From contig CAZCOB010000057.1 of the NCBI GenBank assembly GCA_964500415.1, forward strand, positions 1-11,734: 11,734 bases of DNA. Reading direction: 5' to 3'. Position 1 is the stretch's first letter; the number at the start of each line of letters is the position of its first letter. Origin of the DNA: JAFGPF01 sp964500415. Its GTDB lineage: Bacteria > Chloroflexota > Dehalococcoidia > Dehalococcoidales > RBG-16-60-22. Of the stretch, positions 1 through 7,159 are shown one piece after another. The notes beneath the pieces are model-generated. The model saw nothing but the letters and a program-made list of their open reading frames with translations. It was not told the origin of the DNA and did not search any database. The position numbers and the translations under genes are program-made.

Positions 1-392
1 ATACCATGGAAATGCCCTGGCTCGACGAGGTCAGCCGGCTCAACCCCTATACCTACAATATCACCATGAACACGGGTATGGCCGAGAAGAAGGGACTGAA
101 AGACGGAGACCTTATCTGCCTTGAATCGCCCTACGGTCGCAAGACCACCGGCACCCTCAAGACAATGCAGGGCCAGCATCCCCAGACGGTGGCCATATCT
201 GCCTGCTCTGGCGCCTGGGCGAAAGGCGCGCCCATTGCCTACGGAAAGGGCACCAACTTCAATATTCTACTTGAATCAGACTTCAAGCACGCCTGCCCGG
301 TATGTTGGAGCCAGGAAACGGCGGCTACCGTCAAGGTATACAAAATTGACCACAGAATAGAATTCGACGGAGCCGGAGGTGACAAGCTATGA
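1..392 (+). CDS. Molybdopterin oxidoreductase catalytic subunit, C-terminal end (partial)
   Basis: The open frame runs in from the left edge, so only about the last 130 residues are present; the first in-frame ATG (position 6) is probably internal. The fragment resembles the C-terminal molybdopterin-dinucleotide-binding domain of the DMSO-reductase superfamily: an alpha-helical 'NTGMAEKKGLKDGD' segment followed by a beta strand with 'LESPYGRKT', as in PsrA/PhsA/DmsA-type enzymes. That domain closes over the bis-MGD cofactor. The following ferredoxin and NrfD-like genes support a three-subunit respiratory molybdoenzyme (CISM family). The substrate (polysulfide, thiosulfate, tetrathionate, arsenate, DMSO or other) cannot be told, because the Mo-ligand region and any Tat signal lie outside the window. 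The end carries an unassigned CPVC motif. The TGA stop overlaps the next start as ATGA, which suggests translational coupling. Confidence 0.85.
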   Translation, partial: TMEMPWLDEVSRLNPYTYNITMNTGMAEKKGLKDGDLICLESPYGRKTTGTLKTMQGQHPQTVAISACSGAWAKGAPIAYGKGTNFNILLESDFKHACPVCWSQETAATVKVYKIDHRIEFDGAGGDKL

Positions 393-1036
393 GATGGGGA
401 ATGGCGATAGAGCAAAAAAGATGCATCGGCTGCTATGAGTGCGTCCTTGCCTGCAAGGCGGAGCACTTCCTGCCGCCGGACATTTTCTGGAACAGGGTCT
501 TGATTGGCGAAAGCGGCAAGTATCCTACCGTAACCAAGCTCATATATAACGTGCGTTGTAATCATTGCGCCGACCCGCCCTGCGTCAAGGTCTGCCCTAC
601 CGGGGCTACCCAGCAGAGGGAAGACGGCATTGTTTGGGTTGACGAGGACAAGTGCGTGGGCTGCCGGTACTGCATGATTGCCTGTCCCTACCAGATGCGC
701 ACGATGTACGAAGACGGCAAGGCGCAGTATTTCCCGGGTCAGGAACTGACCGAGCATGAGAAGGTAGGTAAGGACCTTTATCCTCACCAGCCGGGTGTCG
801 TGCAGAAATGCGTCTTCTGCAAGGAGAGGATTGATTCCGGTATGGCGGCGGGATTGACGCCCGGCGTCGACCGTGAAGCGACCCCCGCCTGCGTTAACAG
901 CTGCCCGACCAAGGCGATACACTTTGGTGACCTGGATGACCCCAATAGCGAGATTAACCGTGTTATCAAGGAAAAGCACGGTCATCCTTTCCATCCTGAG
1001 TTTGATACGGACCCGTCGATTTACTACATTGACTGA
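389..1036 (+). CDS. Four-cluster [4Fe-4S] ferredoxin subunit of a molybdoenzyme (DmsB/PsrB/NrfC type)
   Basis: This 215-residue protein would carry electrons between the membrane subunit and the molybdenum catalytic subunit. Sixteen cysteines fall in four groups: C12/15/18/22, C57/60/65/69, C89/92/95/99 and C141/144/168/172. This is the classic four-cluster arrangement of DmsB, PsrB and NrfC, including the CxxCxxxxC second motif and the long insert in the fourth. There is no signal peptide or membrane segment, so it probably travels with its partner or sits on the cytoplasmic side. The start at 389 is chosen because GGAGGT (375-380) lies 8 bases upstream; an in-frame ATG at 401 is less well placed. 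It overlaps the catalytic-subunit stop by 4 bp, and the NrfD-like gene follows after 29 bp. The family assignment is firm; the electron-transfer direction is not known. Confidence 0.95.
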   Translation: MRWGMAIEQKRCIGCYECVLACKAEHFLPPDIFWNRVLIGESGKYPTVTKLIYNVRCNHCADPPCVKVCPTGATQQREDGIVWVDEDKCVGCRYCMIACPYQMRTMYEDGKAQYFPGQELTEHEKVGKDLYPHQPGVVQKCVFCKERIDSGMAAGLTPGVDREATPACVNSCPTKAIHFGDLDDPNSEINRVIKEKHGHPFHPEFDTDPSIYYID

Positions 1037-1065
1037 CCAAGAAATTAAAGGGGAGGCATACGGAA

Positions 1066-1947
1066 ATGAGTCAGATAAAACCATATGATTTCATGGTGAA
1101 GTACCAGCAACAGAAGGACTGGATAGATGGCCGGGGGAACTTTATTGCCTTTGCCTTTTTCCTGGGGGGCATCAGCGGCGGTCTGTATCTGGCAGCCGCG
1201 TATTTCGACAGCCTGCTGGGCATGTTCGTGGCCTGGCTGCTTGCTCTCTGCATGGGTGTGTCTTATATGATACACCTTAGCCACCCGTTCAGGTTCTGGC
1301 GGATGTTTATGAAGCCGGGAACGTCCTGGATAGCCCGCGGCTTTATATTCATTATGCTGTTCATCGGCTTCACGACGATACAGCTTATCCTGTCCCAGTG
1401 GTTTCCGGAGGCAACTGCCGCCGTAACCACGCTGAAAGTGCTGGCCGGGATTTTCGCTTTCGCCCAGTCCATCTATACCGGCTTCGCCGTCAGTTACGTC
1501 AGCGCCATCAAGGTCTGGAATTCGGCTATCGTGCCGGTCCTTTTCGTTACCTGCGGCCTTACCGGCGGCCTGGCCATACTCCTGGCTATCAACATGGCCG
1601 GCGACCATGCCCAACTGGTGATGCTCGAAAATGTTATCCGTGTCGTGCTGATAGCTCTGGCTATAATCATTGGCGTTTACCTCTGGAATACCACCTACAG
1701 CAGCGTGGCGGCGAAGGATGCCGTCAAGAGGCTTGTCGGGGGCAGTCTGGCACTCCTATTCTGGATTGGCGTTTTCCTGTTCGGCATAGCTATACCGATT
1801 GGCATATCCATTACCACCTATTTCGCCGGGGAGGCTTCGACCGGACTGCTGATTACGGCCATCGTCAGCGAGATAATCGGCGGCCTGGCCTTGAGATTCG
1901 CCATCCTGAAAGCGGGGGTGTACACGCCGCTATTGCCGGCCGAATAG
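1066..1947 (+). CDS. NrfD/PsrC-family quinone-interacting membrane subunit
   Basis: This 293-residue, very hydrophobic protein has about eight likely membrane helices (near residues 27-48, 53-71, 89-110, 121-145, 152-175, 187-206, 225-250 and 258-283). The stretch 'HPFRFWRMF...SWIARG' near residues 73-92 matches the conserved loop after the second helix in NrfD/PsrC proteins. Such subunits anchor molybdoenzymes to the membrane and exchange electrons with menaquinone, without heme. A strong ribosome binding site (GGGGAGG, 1050-1056) precedes the ATG by 9 bases. It is the last gene of the molybdoenzyme operon, 29 bp after the ferredoxin gene, and a hairpin terminator follows. Its length is at the short end for the family but normal for the PsrC branch. 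No membrane-assembly chaperone gene follows it. Confidence 0.9.
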   Translation: MSQIKPYDFMVKYQQQKDWIDGRGNFIAFAFFLGGISGGLYLAAAYFDSLLGMFVAWLLALCMGVSYMIHLSHPFRFWRMFMKPGTSWIARGFIFIMLFIGFTTIQLILSQWFPEATAAVTTLKVLAGIFAFAQSIYTGFAVSYVSAIKVWNSAIVPVLFVTCGLTGGLAILLAINMAGDHAQLVMLENVIRVVLIALAIIIGVYLWNTTYSSVAAKDAVKRLVGGSLALLFWIGVFLFGIAIPIGISITTYFAGEASTGLLITAIVSEIIGGLALRFAILKAGVYTPLLPAE

Positions 1948-1973
1948 CAGGTTAGGAAAAACAGAGAATATCC

Positions 1974-2022
1974 GGAGGACCATCGCGGCGGGTATCTACC
2001 GCCCGATGGTTCTCTCTATTTT
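1974..2022 (+). terminator. Intrinsic terminator after the molybdoenzyme operon
   Basis: A long stem pairs 1974-1985 with 2004-2015 (including two G-T pairs), then a single bulged C, then GGCGG (1987-1991) with CCGCC (1999-2003) around a 7-base loop. TATTTT follows directly. This gives about 17 pairs and a short T tract, as expected of a Rho-independent terminator for the NrfD-gene transcript. Confidence 0.75.
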
Positions 2023-2051
2023 GGCATTCGCTTTATTTCTTGGGGTATAAT
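2021..2051 (+). promoter_or_regulatory. Putative sigma70-type promoter for the DUF72-recN operon
   Basis: TTGGCA (2021-2026) and a perfect TATAAT (2046-2051) are separated by 19 bases, slightly longer than ideal. The -10 lies 28 bases before the DUF72 start. The -35 begins inside the T tract of the preceding terminator, so one operon ends where the next begins. Confidence 0.5.
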
Positions 2052-2079
2052 TATCCATAAGCATTAAGGAGGGGAAATC

Positions 2080-2976
2080 ATGCCCTCTGAAACCAATATC
2101 TACATCGGCACATCCGGCTGGTCTTACCCGAAGGGTGAAGGCACCTGGAAGGGCTATTTCTACCCCTCCGGCAAGATAAACGAGCTGGAATATCTCAGCC
2201 AGTTCTTCAATACCGTGGAGATTAACAGCTCCTTCTACCGCCCGCCCCACCCGGCCTACGTGGAGAACTGGGCACGGCGTACCCCGGAAGGCTTCCTGTT
2301 CGCGGTCAAGCTCTGGCAGAAGTTTACCCACCCCAAAATGTACAAAGAAGCCTACGGAGAAGAGGCGGTGATTTCCCGGCGTGACGTCGACGAGTTCAAC
2401 CGCAGCCTGGAGCCCCTCGCCAGGCGAGGCAAGCTCGGGGCTCTGCTGGCGCAGTTCCCGCCCAGCTTTAAAAACGACGACTACGGGCAGCAGATATTCG
2501 GTGCGGTGGCGGAAACCTTCGGGCAGTACCCGCTCGCCGTAGAACTACGGCACCGCAGCTGGAGCGATGATGCCGGCACCGGACGGTTTCTCCGGGAGCG
2601 TAATATAGCCTGGGTGCAGATTGACGAGCCGAAATTTCAGTCCTCGGTGGCGGCGGATACGCCGGTCACGGCGGATGCCGCCTACTTCCGCTTTCACGGG
2701 CGGAACGCTAAAGACTGGTGGACGGGCGATAGCGAGACGCGTTACAGATATCTCTATTCGCCTGAGGAAATCGACGGACTGGCCGCAAGGGTCAGAGCCG
2801 CCGGGGAAAAAGTGAAAACGCTCTTTGCCTTCTTTAATAACCACTGGCAGGCCTACGCGCCCCGTAACGCCAACGACCTGAAAAGGGCGTTGCAGCTGCC
2901 GTTCCAGGAGATGCCCGTGAACCTTGAGTTTGCACAGGATAAACAGGACACTGACAGTATAGAGGAAACCGGGTAG
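2080..2976 (+). CDS. DUF72 / YecE-family protein
   Basis: This 298-residue protein contains the recurrent DUF72 motifs in order: 'YIGTSGWSYP' (8-17), 'FFNTVEINSSFYR' (42-54), 'FAVKLWQKFTH' (74-84), 'LGALLAQFPPSF' (119-130), 'AVELRHRSW' (153-161), 'AYFRFHGRN' (201-209) and 'FAFFNNHWQAYAP' (249-261). The family folds as a TIM-like barrel, and its biochemical role is unsettled. There is no signal peptide or membrane segment, so it should be cytoplasmic. An excellent ribosome binding site (AAGGAGG, 2066-2072) lies 7 bases before the ATG. recN starts 3 bases after its stop, so the two are surely co-transcribed. Whether that link to DNA repair is functional is inference. The last 15 or so residues are acidic and poorly conserved-looking. 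Confidence 0.92.
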   Translation: MPSETNIYIGTSGWSYPKGEGTWKGYFYPSGKINELEYLSQFFNTVEINSSFYRPPHPAYVENWARRTPEGFLFAVKLWQKFTHPKMYKEAYGEEAVISRRDVDEFNRSLEPLARRGKLGALLAQFPPSFKNDDYGQQIFGAVAETFGQYPLAVELRHRSWSDDAGTGRFLRERNIAWVQIDEPKFQSSVAADTPVTADAAYFRFHGRNAKDWWTGDSETRYRYLYSPEEIDGLAARVRAAGEKVKTLFAFFNNHWQAYAPRNANDLKRALQLPFQEMPVNLEFAQDKQDTDSIEETG

Positions 2977-2979
2977 GAA

Positions 2980-4734
2980 ATGCTGGACGAACTGACCGTT
3001 AGAAGCTTCGGCATCATCGAAGCGATAACCTGGAAGCCTGCCACGGGGCTTAATGTGATTACCGGGGAGACTGGCGCCGGTAAGTCGCTGGTGGTGGATG
3101 CTGTCGAAGCCCTGCTGTCGGGCCAGGTGCAGGAAGAAGATATCCGGCACGGCTCGGGTGAGGCTCAGGTCGAGGGTATTTTTCGTATAACTCAAAGCGA
3201 CCGGGACAAATTACTCCGGGATTTACTCGCGGGAAAGGGTCTGGAAGCCGATGACGATGCCCTACTCCTCACCTGCGATTTTCGCCGGCAGGGACGCACC
3301 ACGCCGCGGGTAAACCGGCAGGCGGTTTCGCGGTCCCTGCTGCGGGATATCGGGGCGGCCCTGGTCGATATCCACGGCCAGAGCCAGCACCTTTCGCTCC
3401 TGAACAAGGACCGGCACCTGGACTTTCTCGACGCGTATTCCCATACCCAGAATATAAGACACGATTTCAGCACCATGGCTTCCGAACTGCACCAGGTAGA
3501 GCGAGACATTAAGTCGCTATCCCGCAACGAGCAGGAACTGGCGCGTCAGAAAGAGTTGCTCGATTTTCAAATTGATGAAATCAGGAGGGCGGAGCTGGGG
3601 GAAGGAGAAGATGAGGAGCTGGAAAGGGAGCTTATTCTCCTGACATCCGCGGAAAAGCTCAAAGCGGCTTCGTATGAAATCTACCGGATAATCTACGGCG
3701 ACGATAGTGTCTCCGAGTCATCGTCGGCGATGGATAAAATAAATAGAATACTGCCGGTGCTCAAAAACGTCGTCGAGACCGACCCCTCTCTGCAAAAACA
3801 ACTCGGCTATCTCGAAGAAATAGTGCACGGACTCGAAGAACTGGCGCGGGAAATCCGTAATTATGGCGACAATCTTAACTTCGACCCGCAGCGTCTCGAA
3901 GAGATACAAAATCGGTTGGAGCTTCTCAGGAATCTTAAGAGGAAATACGGCGGCTCCGTCCGCGGCGCGCTGGACTACCTGGACAAGGCGGCAGCGGAAC
4001 TGGAAGGACTGACTTCTTCCGGCGAGCGTCGCGAGCAACTGGAAGCGCGGCGGGAGCAACTCAAAAGTGAAATGGGTACCCTGGCTTCGCGGCTTTCCGG
4101 GCAGCGCCGTCAGGCCGCTGAAAAACTCGCCGCGGCGGTAAAAAAAGAGCTCGCCGACCTTTCTATGGCGCAGGTGGAGTTCGATGTGTCCGTTACACAG
4201 GAGGCTTCCCCGGAGGGAATACCCTTCCCGGATGGCACACGCTATCGGTTCGATTCCTCCGGTGTCGACGAAGTTGTTTTCATGGCATCGACCAATCCCG
4301 GCGAGCCGGTGAAACCGCTGAACAGGATTGCCTCCACCGGTGAAATCTCGCGTTTCATGCTGGCGCTTAAGAGCGCCCTGGCCGGGGCGGATACGATTCC
4401 GGTGCTCATCTTCGATGAAATCGATATCGGCATCGGGGGGCGGAGCGGCGAGGTTATCGGCAGAAAGCTCTGGAAACTCTCCCAATCCCACCAGGTAATC
4501 TGCGTGACCCACCTGCCGCAGATTGCCGCCTACGCCGATACTCACTACACGGTCAGCAAGCATGCCTCGGGGGAACGCACCGTCAGCACCATCGAACGCC
4601 TTGGGGGTGATTCGCGCCTCAACGAACTGGCCGTGATGATTGGAGGCTCCCGCTATACGGCAACTGCCCTCAAGACCGCCGGTGAGCTTGAACAGAAGGC
4701 CGGGGACTGGAAACGTCATCCGTCCCAAAGTTAA
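2980..4734 (+). CDS. recN: DNA repair protein RecN (SMC-like ATPase)
   Basis: RecN is an SMC-type ATPase that acts at DNA double-strand breaks during recombinational repair. The 584-residue product shows the complete plan. It has an N-terminal half-ATPase with Walker A GETGAGKS (29-36) and the 'DIHGQSQHLSLL' motif (130-141), then a long charged coiled-coil region (about 165-390). The C-terminal half-ATPase has the signature 'ASTGEISRFMLALK' (451-464), Walker B 'VLIFDE' (475-480), the 'IGGRSG' D-loop (485-490) and the switch histidine in 'CVTHLPQIAAYAD' (508-520). The signature has STG where RecN usually has SGG. The start matches the family's N-terminus. No strong ribosome binding site of its own is visible, and it begins 3 bases after the DUF72 stop, so it probably depends on translational coupling. 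Length is slightly above the usual 550-560 residues. Confidence 0.97.
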   Translation: MLDELTVRSFGIIEAITWKPATGLNVITGETGAGKSLVVDAVEALLSGQVQEEDIRHGSGEAQVEGIFRITQSDRDKLLRDLLAGKGLEADDDALLLTCDFRRQGRTTPRVNRQAVSRSLLRDIGAALVDIHGQSQHLSLLNKDRHLDFLDAYSHTQNIRHDFSTMASELHQVERDIKSLSRNEQELARQKELLDFQIDEIRRAELGEGEDEELERELILLTSAEKLKAASYEIYRIIYGDDSVSESSSAMDKINRILPVLKNVVETDPSLQKQLGYLEEIVHGLEELAREIRNYGDNLNFDPQRLEEIQNRLELLRNLKRKYGGSVRGALDYLDKAAAELEGLTSSGERREQLEARREQLKSEMGTLASRLSGQRRQAAEKLAAAVKKELADLSMAQVEFDVSVTQEASPEGIPFPDGTRYRFDSSGVDEVVFMASTNPGEPVKPLNRIASTGEISRFMLALKSALAGADTIPVLIFDEIDIGIGGRSGEVIGRKLWKLSQSHQVICVTHLPQIAAYADTHYTVSKHASGERTVSTIERLGGDSRLNELAVMIGGSRYTATALKTAGELEQKAGDWKRHPSQS

Positions 4735-4860
4735 CAAAGCAAGGTGGGTTATAAGAAAGTGCTTTTGTGTTTATCTGCGTTCAAGCTCTGACCCGCCGGT
4801 CGACTCGTAACTCTTTTAAATCTTTGCCATTTTTTGTAGCGCCGCTTTTCTACTTATCAG

Positions 4861-4906
4861 CCGGTGGCTCCGAACGCCGTATCGCGTTCTGTCTGACCGC
4901 CACCGG
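4861..4906. repeat. Nested inverted repeat between convergent genes
   Basis: CCGGTGGC (4861-4868) pairs perfectly with GCCACCGG (4899-4906). Inside it GAACGC (4872-4877) pairs with GCGTTC (4884-4889) around a 6-base loop. The structure sits in the 202-bp gap (4735-4936) between the 3' ends of recN and the LOG-family gene, which face each other. It lacks a T tract in either direction, so it may be an RNA 3'-end structure or a bidirectional terminator of non-classical type. Nothing else convincing is seen in this gap. Confidence 0.5.
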
Positions 4907-4936
4907 GGGTAGGTTGTGGGGGGAAAGACGTTGCGA

Positions 4937-5620
4937 TTATGTCTGCAGGGCTTTCTTCCCTGTAATCTGGTGTTTTTTATGCCACTTCTCGATGGCGCCG
5001 ACTACTTCCTCGGGGGAATCGAATACGCGCAGCAGGTCGAAGTCCTCCTCGGAGATTACGCCGTGGGCCAGCATCGTGCCTTTCAACCAGTCGATAAAAC
5101 CGCGCCAGTAATCGGTGGAAAATAAGATAACCGGGAAGGGCCTTATCTTCTCCGTTTGTATCAGCGTCAGCACCTCGGTAACCTCGTCCAGGGTGCCCAT
5201 TCCGCCCGGCATGATGACGAAGGCGGTGGCGTATTTCACCAGCATCACCTTGCGCACGAAGAAGTGATGAAAGGTTATCGACCTGGTAGCGTAATCGTTG
5301 CATACCTGTTCCTGGGGCAGCTTGATGTTCAGCCCTACCGACTTTACCCCCGCCCGCGCCGCCCCCTTGTTGGCGGCTTCCATGACGCCGGGGCCGCCCC
5401 CGGTCATGATGTTGAAGCCGGCCTTGCCGAGTAAATAGGCGATTTCCTCCGTCTGGGTATACAGTTCGTTTTCGGGTTGCAGTCGGGCGGAGCCGTATAC
5501 CGTTACCGCCGGTTCGATATCAGCCAGGCTGTCGAACCCCTCCACCAGCTCCCCGATGATGCGGAACATTCGCCACGATTCTTCTTTGGCCAGTTCATTG
5601 ATTTCATATTCGTCGTGCAT
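4937..5620 (-). CDS. LOG-family protein (TIGR00730; nucleotide phosphoribohydrolase-like)
   Basis: This 227-residue Rossmann-type protein carries both hallmarks of the lysine-decarboxylase-like/LOG family: 'GGGPGVMEAA' (74-83) and 'PGGMGTLDE' (138-146), with 'FFVRK' (120-124) between them. Family members cleave nucleoside 5'-monophosphates into base and ribose 5-phosphate; some act on cytokinin nucleotides, others on ordinary purine nucleotides. The old name 'lysine decarboxylase' is a misannotation. An N-terminal helical extension of about 35 residues precedes the core. The ATG is preceded by GGGGAGGG (complement of 5624-5631). It lies 27 bp downstream of the beta-CASP nuclease stop on the same strand, so the two form an operon, and a shared role in nucleotide or RNA turnover is possible but unproven. 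The exact substrate is unknown. Confidence 0.9.
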   Translation of the reverse strand: MHDEYEINELAKEESWRMFRIIGELVEGFDSLADIEPAVTVYGSARLQPENELYTQTEEIAYLLGKAGFNIMTGGGPGVMEAANKGAARAGVKSVGLNIKLPQEQVCNDYATRSITFHHFFVRKVMLVKYATAFVIMPGGMGTLDEVTEVLTLIQTEKIRPFPVILFSTDYWRGFIDWLKGTMLAHGVISEEDFDLLRVFDSPEEVVGAIEKWHKKHQITGKKALQT

Positions 5621-5647
5621 GGTCCCTCCCCGATAGTACGGGCGCAG

Positions 5648-7054
5648 TTATTCCAGCCTGACACTGGTACCGTAGGCCGGCACCGATGTCTCGTAGCCGG
5701 TTTTATCTTTCAAAAATGTGCTGAACTTCTCGGCGGCCTTTTTCTCCCCGTGAGTGATGAAAATATGCTTGGGCTCGGCGGTAAGCTTGGAAAGCCATTT
5801 CATCAGATCGGCCCGGTCGGCGTGTGCCGAAAAGCCGAGTATCTGGGCTATTTTAGCGCGTATCGGACGCTGCTGCCCGTGGATTCTGACTCTTTTAGCC
5901 CCATCGATTATATGTCTGCCCAGGGTGCCTTCCGCCTGGTAGCCGATGAAGAGCACCGTGCTTTCGGGTCGCGGGATGTTATTGACCAGGTGGTGCTTTA
6001 TCCGGCCGCCGGTGCACATCCCCGAGCCGGCGATAATCATGTAAGTGCCCTTGAGGTAGTTCAGGGCTTTGGATTCTTCCACCGTCTCTACCATTTTCAG
6101 GCCGGGAAAATCGAAAGGTGAATTGCCTTTATGTAACAATTCCCGCATCTCCCGGTCGAATAGCTCTTCGTGTCGCTTGAACACTTCGGTGACTCTTATC
6201 GCCATCGGGCTGTCGAGGTAGACGTTCAAATCCGGTATACGCTTTTCCAGCATCAGGATGTTGAGATAGTACATGATTTCCTGGGCGCGCTGCAGCGCGA
6301 AGCTGGGGACGATAATGTTGCCGCCGACTTCAAAAGCAGCATTTACTATTTCGGCAAGGTCGTCGCCGATTTCATTGGTGCCCTCGTGCTCGCGGTCGCC
6401 GTAGGTGGACTCCATCACTATATAATCCGTCCTGCGAAATATTCTGGGGTCCTCCAACATTGGTCGGCCCCACCTGCCGATGTCTCCGGAAAAGACGATG
6501 CTCCTTTTTTCTTCTCCCTGGCTTATTAACACCTTTATCATAGATGAACCTAGTACGTGACCGGCATCGTGAAAGGTGGCTTCGATGCCCTCGCCGACGC
6601 TTACCGCTTCGCGGTACTCGACGGTGTCGAACAACGGCAGGGTTGCCTCGGCATCGGCTGTGGTATAGAGCGGGATTTCTGGATAAGGGCCCTGCCTCCC
6701 TTCCCGGATATGCCTCTTTTTCTTGTACGCGGCGTCTTCTTCCTGTATTTTAGCTGAGTCGAGGAGGATGATTCTGGTAATATCGGCCGTAGCCGGGGTG
6801 CAGATTATCCTGCCCCGGAATCCTTCGTTGACAAGCTTGGGGAGCAGGCCGCAGTGGTCTAAATGGGCGTGTGTCAGCAGCACGGCGTCGATTTCTTGCG
6901 GCAGGACCTTAAACGGTTCCCAGTTTCTGTACTGCAACTTTCTTTCCTGGTAGAGTCCGCAGTCTACCAGAACTTTTGAATTATTAGCCTCTATCAGGTA
7001 ACGGGAGCCGGTAACGCCGCGCGCCGCGCCCATGAAGGTCAGCCTGATATCCAC
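5648..7054 (-). CDS. Beta-CASP metallo-beta-lactamase nuclease (RNA-processing exonuclease type)
   Basis: This 468-residue protein is a zinc-dependent nuclease of the CPSF73/YSH1-like group, expected to cut or trim RNA in the cytoplasm. The metal site is complete: HAHLDH (62-67), H166 in 'DAGHVLGS', D191 in 'FSGDIGR', and H435 in 'THGE'. The beta-CASP insert is present between about 215 and 410, with 'ESTYGD' (215-220), 'DSPMA' (281-285), 'IAGSGMCTGGR' (341-351) and 'GFSAHAD' (407-413). Length is typical. It begins with GTG (complement of 7052-7054), supported by a perfect AAGGAGG (complement of 7061-7067) 6 bases upstream. It is the first gene of the operon with the LOG-family gene. It lacks the KH domain of archaeal homologues and the RNase J C-terminal domain. 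Confidence 0.93.
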   Translation of the reverse strand: MDIRLTFMGAARGVTGSRYLIEANNSKVLVDCGLYQERKLQYRNWEPFKVLPQEIDAVLLTHAHLDHCGLLPKLVNEGFRGRIICTPATADITRIILLDSAKIQEEDAAYKKKRHIREGRQGPYPEIPLYTTADAEATLPLFDTVEYREAVSVGEGIEATFHDAGHVLGSSMIKVLISQGEEKRSIVFSGDIGRWGRPMLEDPRIFRRTDYIVMESTYGDREHEGTNEIGDDLAEIVNAAFEVGGNIIVPSFALQRAQEIMYYLNILMLEKRIPDLNVYLDSPMAIRVTEVFKRHEELFDREMRELLHKGNSPFDFPGLKMVETVEESKALNYLKGTYMIIAGSGMCTGGRIKHHLVNNIPRPESTVLFIGYQAEGTLGRHIIDGAKRVRIHGQQRPIRAKIAQILGFSAHADRADLMKWLSKLTAEPKHIFITHGEKKAAEKFSTFLKDKTGYETSVPAYGTSVRLE

Positions 7055-7066
7055 CGTATGCCTCCT

Positions 7067-7110
7067 TGCTGTTTATCATCATAGCACCTGAACGGGTGAC
7101 GTGCCAGTCG
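7067..7110 (-). promoter_or_regulatory. Possible promoter for the nuclease operon
   Basis: Reading the minus strand, TATGAT (complement of 7078-7083) could serve as the -10 box, about 24 bases before the GTG codon and just upstream of the ribosome binding site. A weak CTGGCA-like -35 lies about 18 bases further upstream. The fit is modest; the position, in the short divergent gap, is the main support. Confidence 0.3.
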
Positions 7111-7119
7111 CCGGGCCAA

Positions 7120-7149
7120 TGGACTGACCGTATCGATATTTTGTATGAT
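7120..7149 (+). promoter_or_regulatory. Possible promoter for the AEC permease gene
   Basis: TGGACT (7120-7125, 4 of 6 to consensus) and TATGAT (7144-7149, 5 of 6) are 18 bases apart. Transcription would start near 7156, only a few bases before the ATG at 7160, which has no Shine-Dalgarno sequence. This would give a nearly leaderless mRNA. Confidence 0.35.
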
Positions 7150-7159
7150 TTAAAGTATC

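Noticed and set aside
239..1084. Minus-strand open frame of 281 codons opposite the ferredoxin gene
   Set aside because: The opposite strand encodes sixteen motif-placed cysteines; the minus-strand product resembles no known protein.
3718..4737. Long open frame of 339 codons on the minus strand opposite recN
   Set aside because: It lies entirely opposite the conserved C-terminal part of RecN, shows no recognisable domain and is explained by codon bias of the real gene.
4770..4783. TTTATCTGCGTTCA resembles a short phrase seen in intergenic repeats of many environmental genomes
   Set aside because: Only one short copy is present, so it cannot be supported as a repeat from this window.
4767..5111. 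Plus-strand open frame in the recN/LOG gap
   Set aside because: Half of it overlaps the LOG-family gene in antisense, it has no ribosome binding site and its product is low in recognisable features.
5477..6121. Plus-strand open frame of 214 codons opposite the LOG and nuclease genes
   Set aside because: It spans the junction of two well-supported minus-strand genes and has no family resemblance; it is a shadow.
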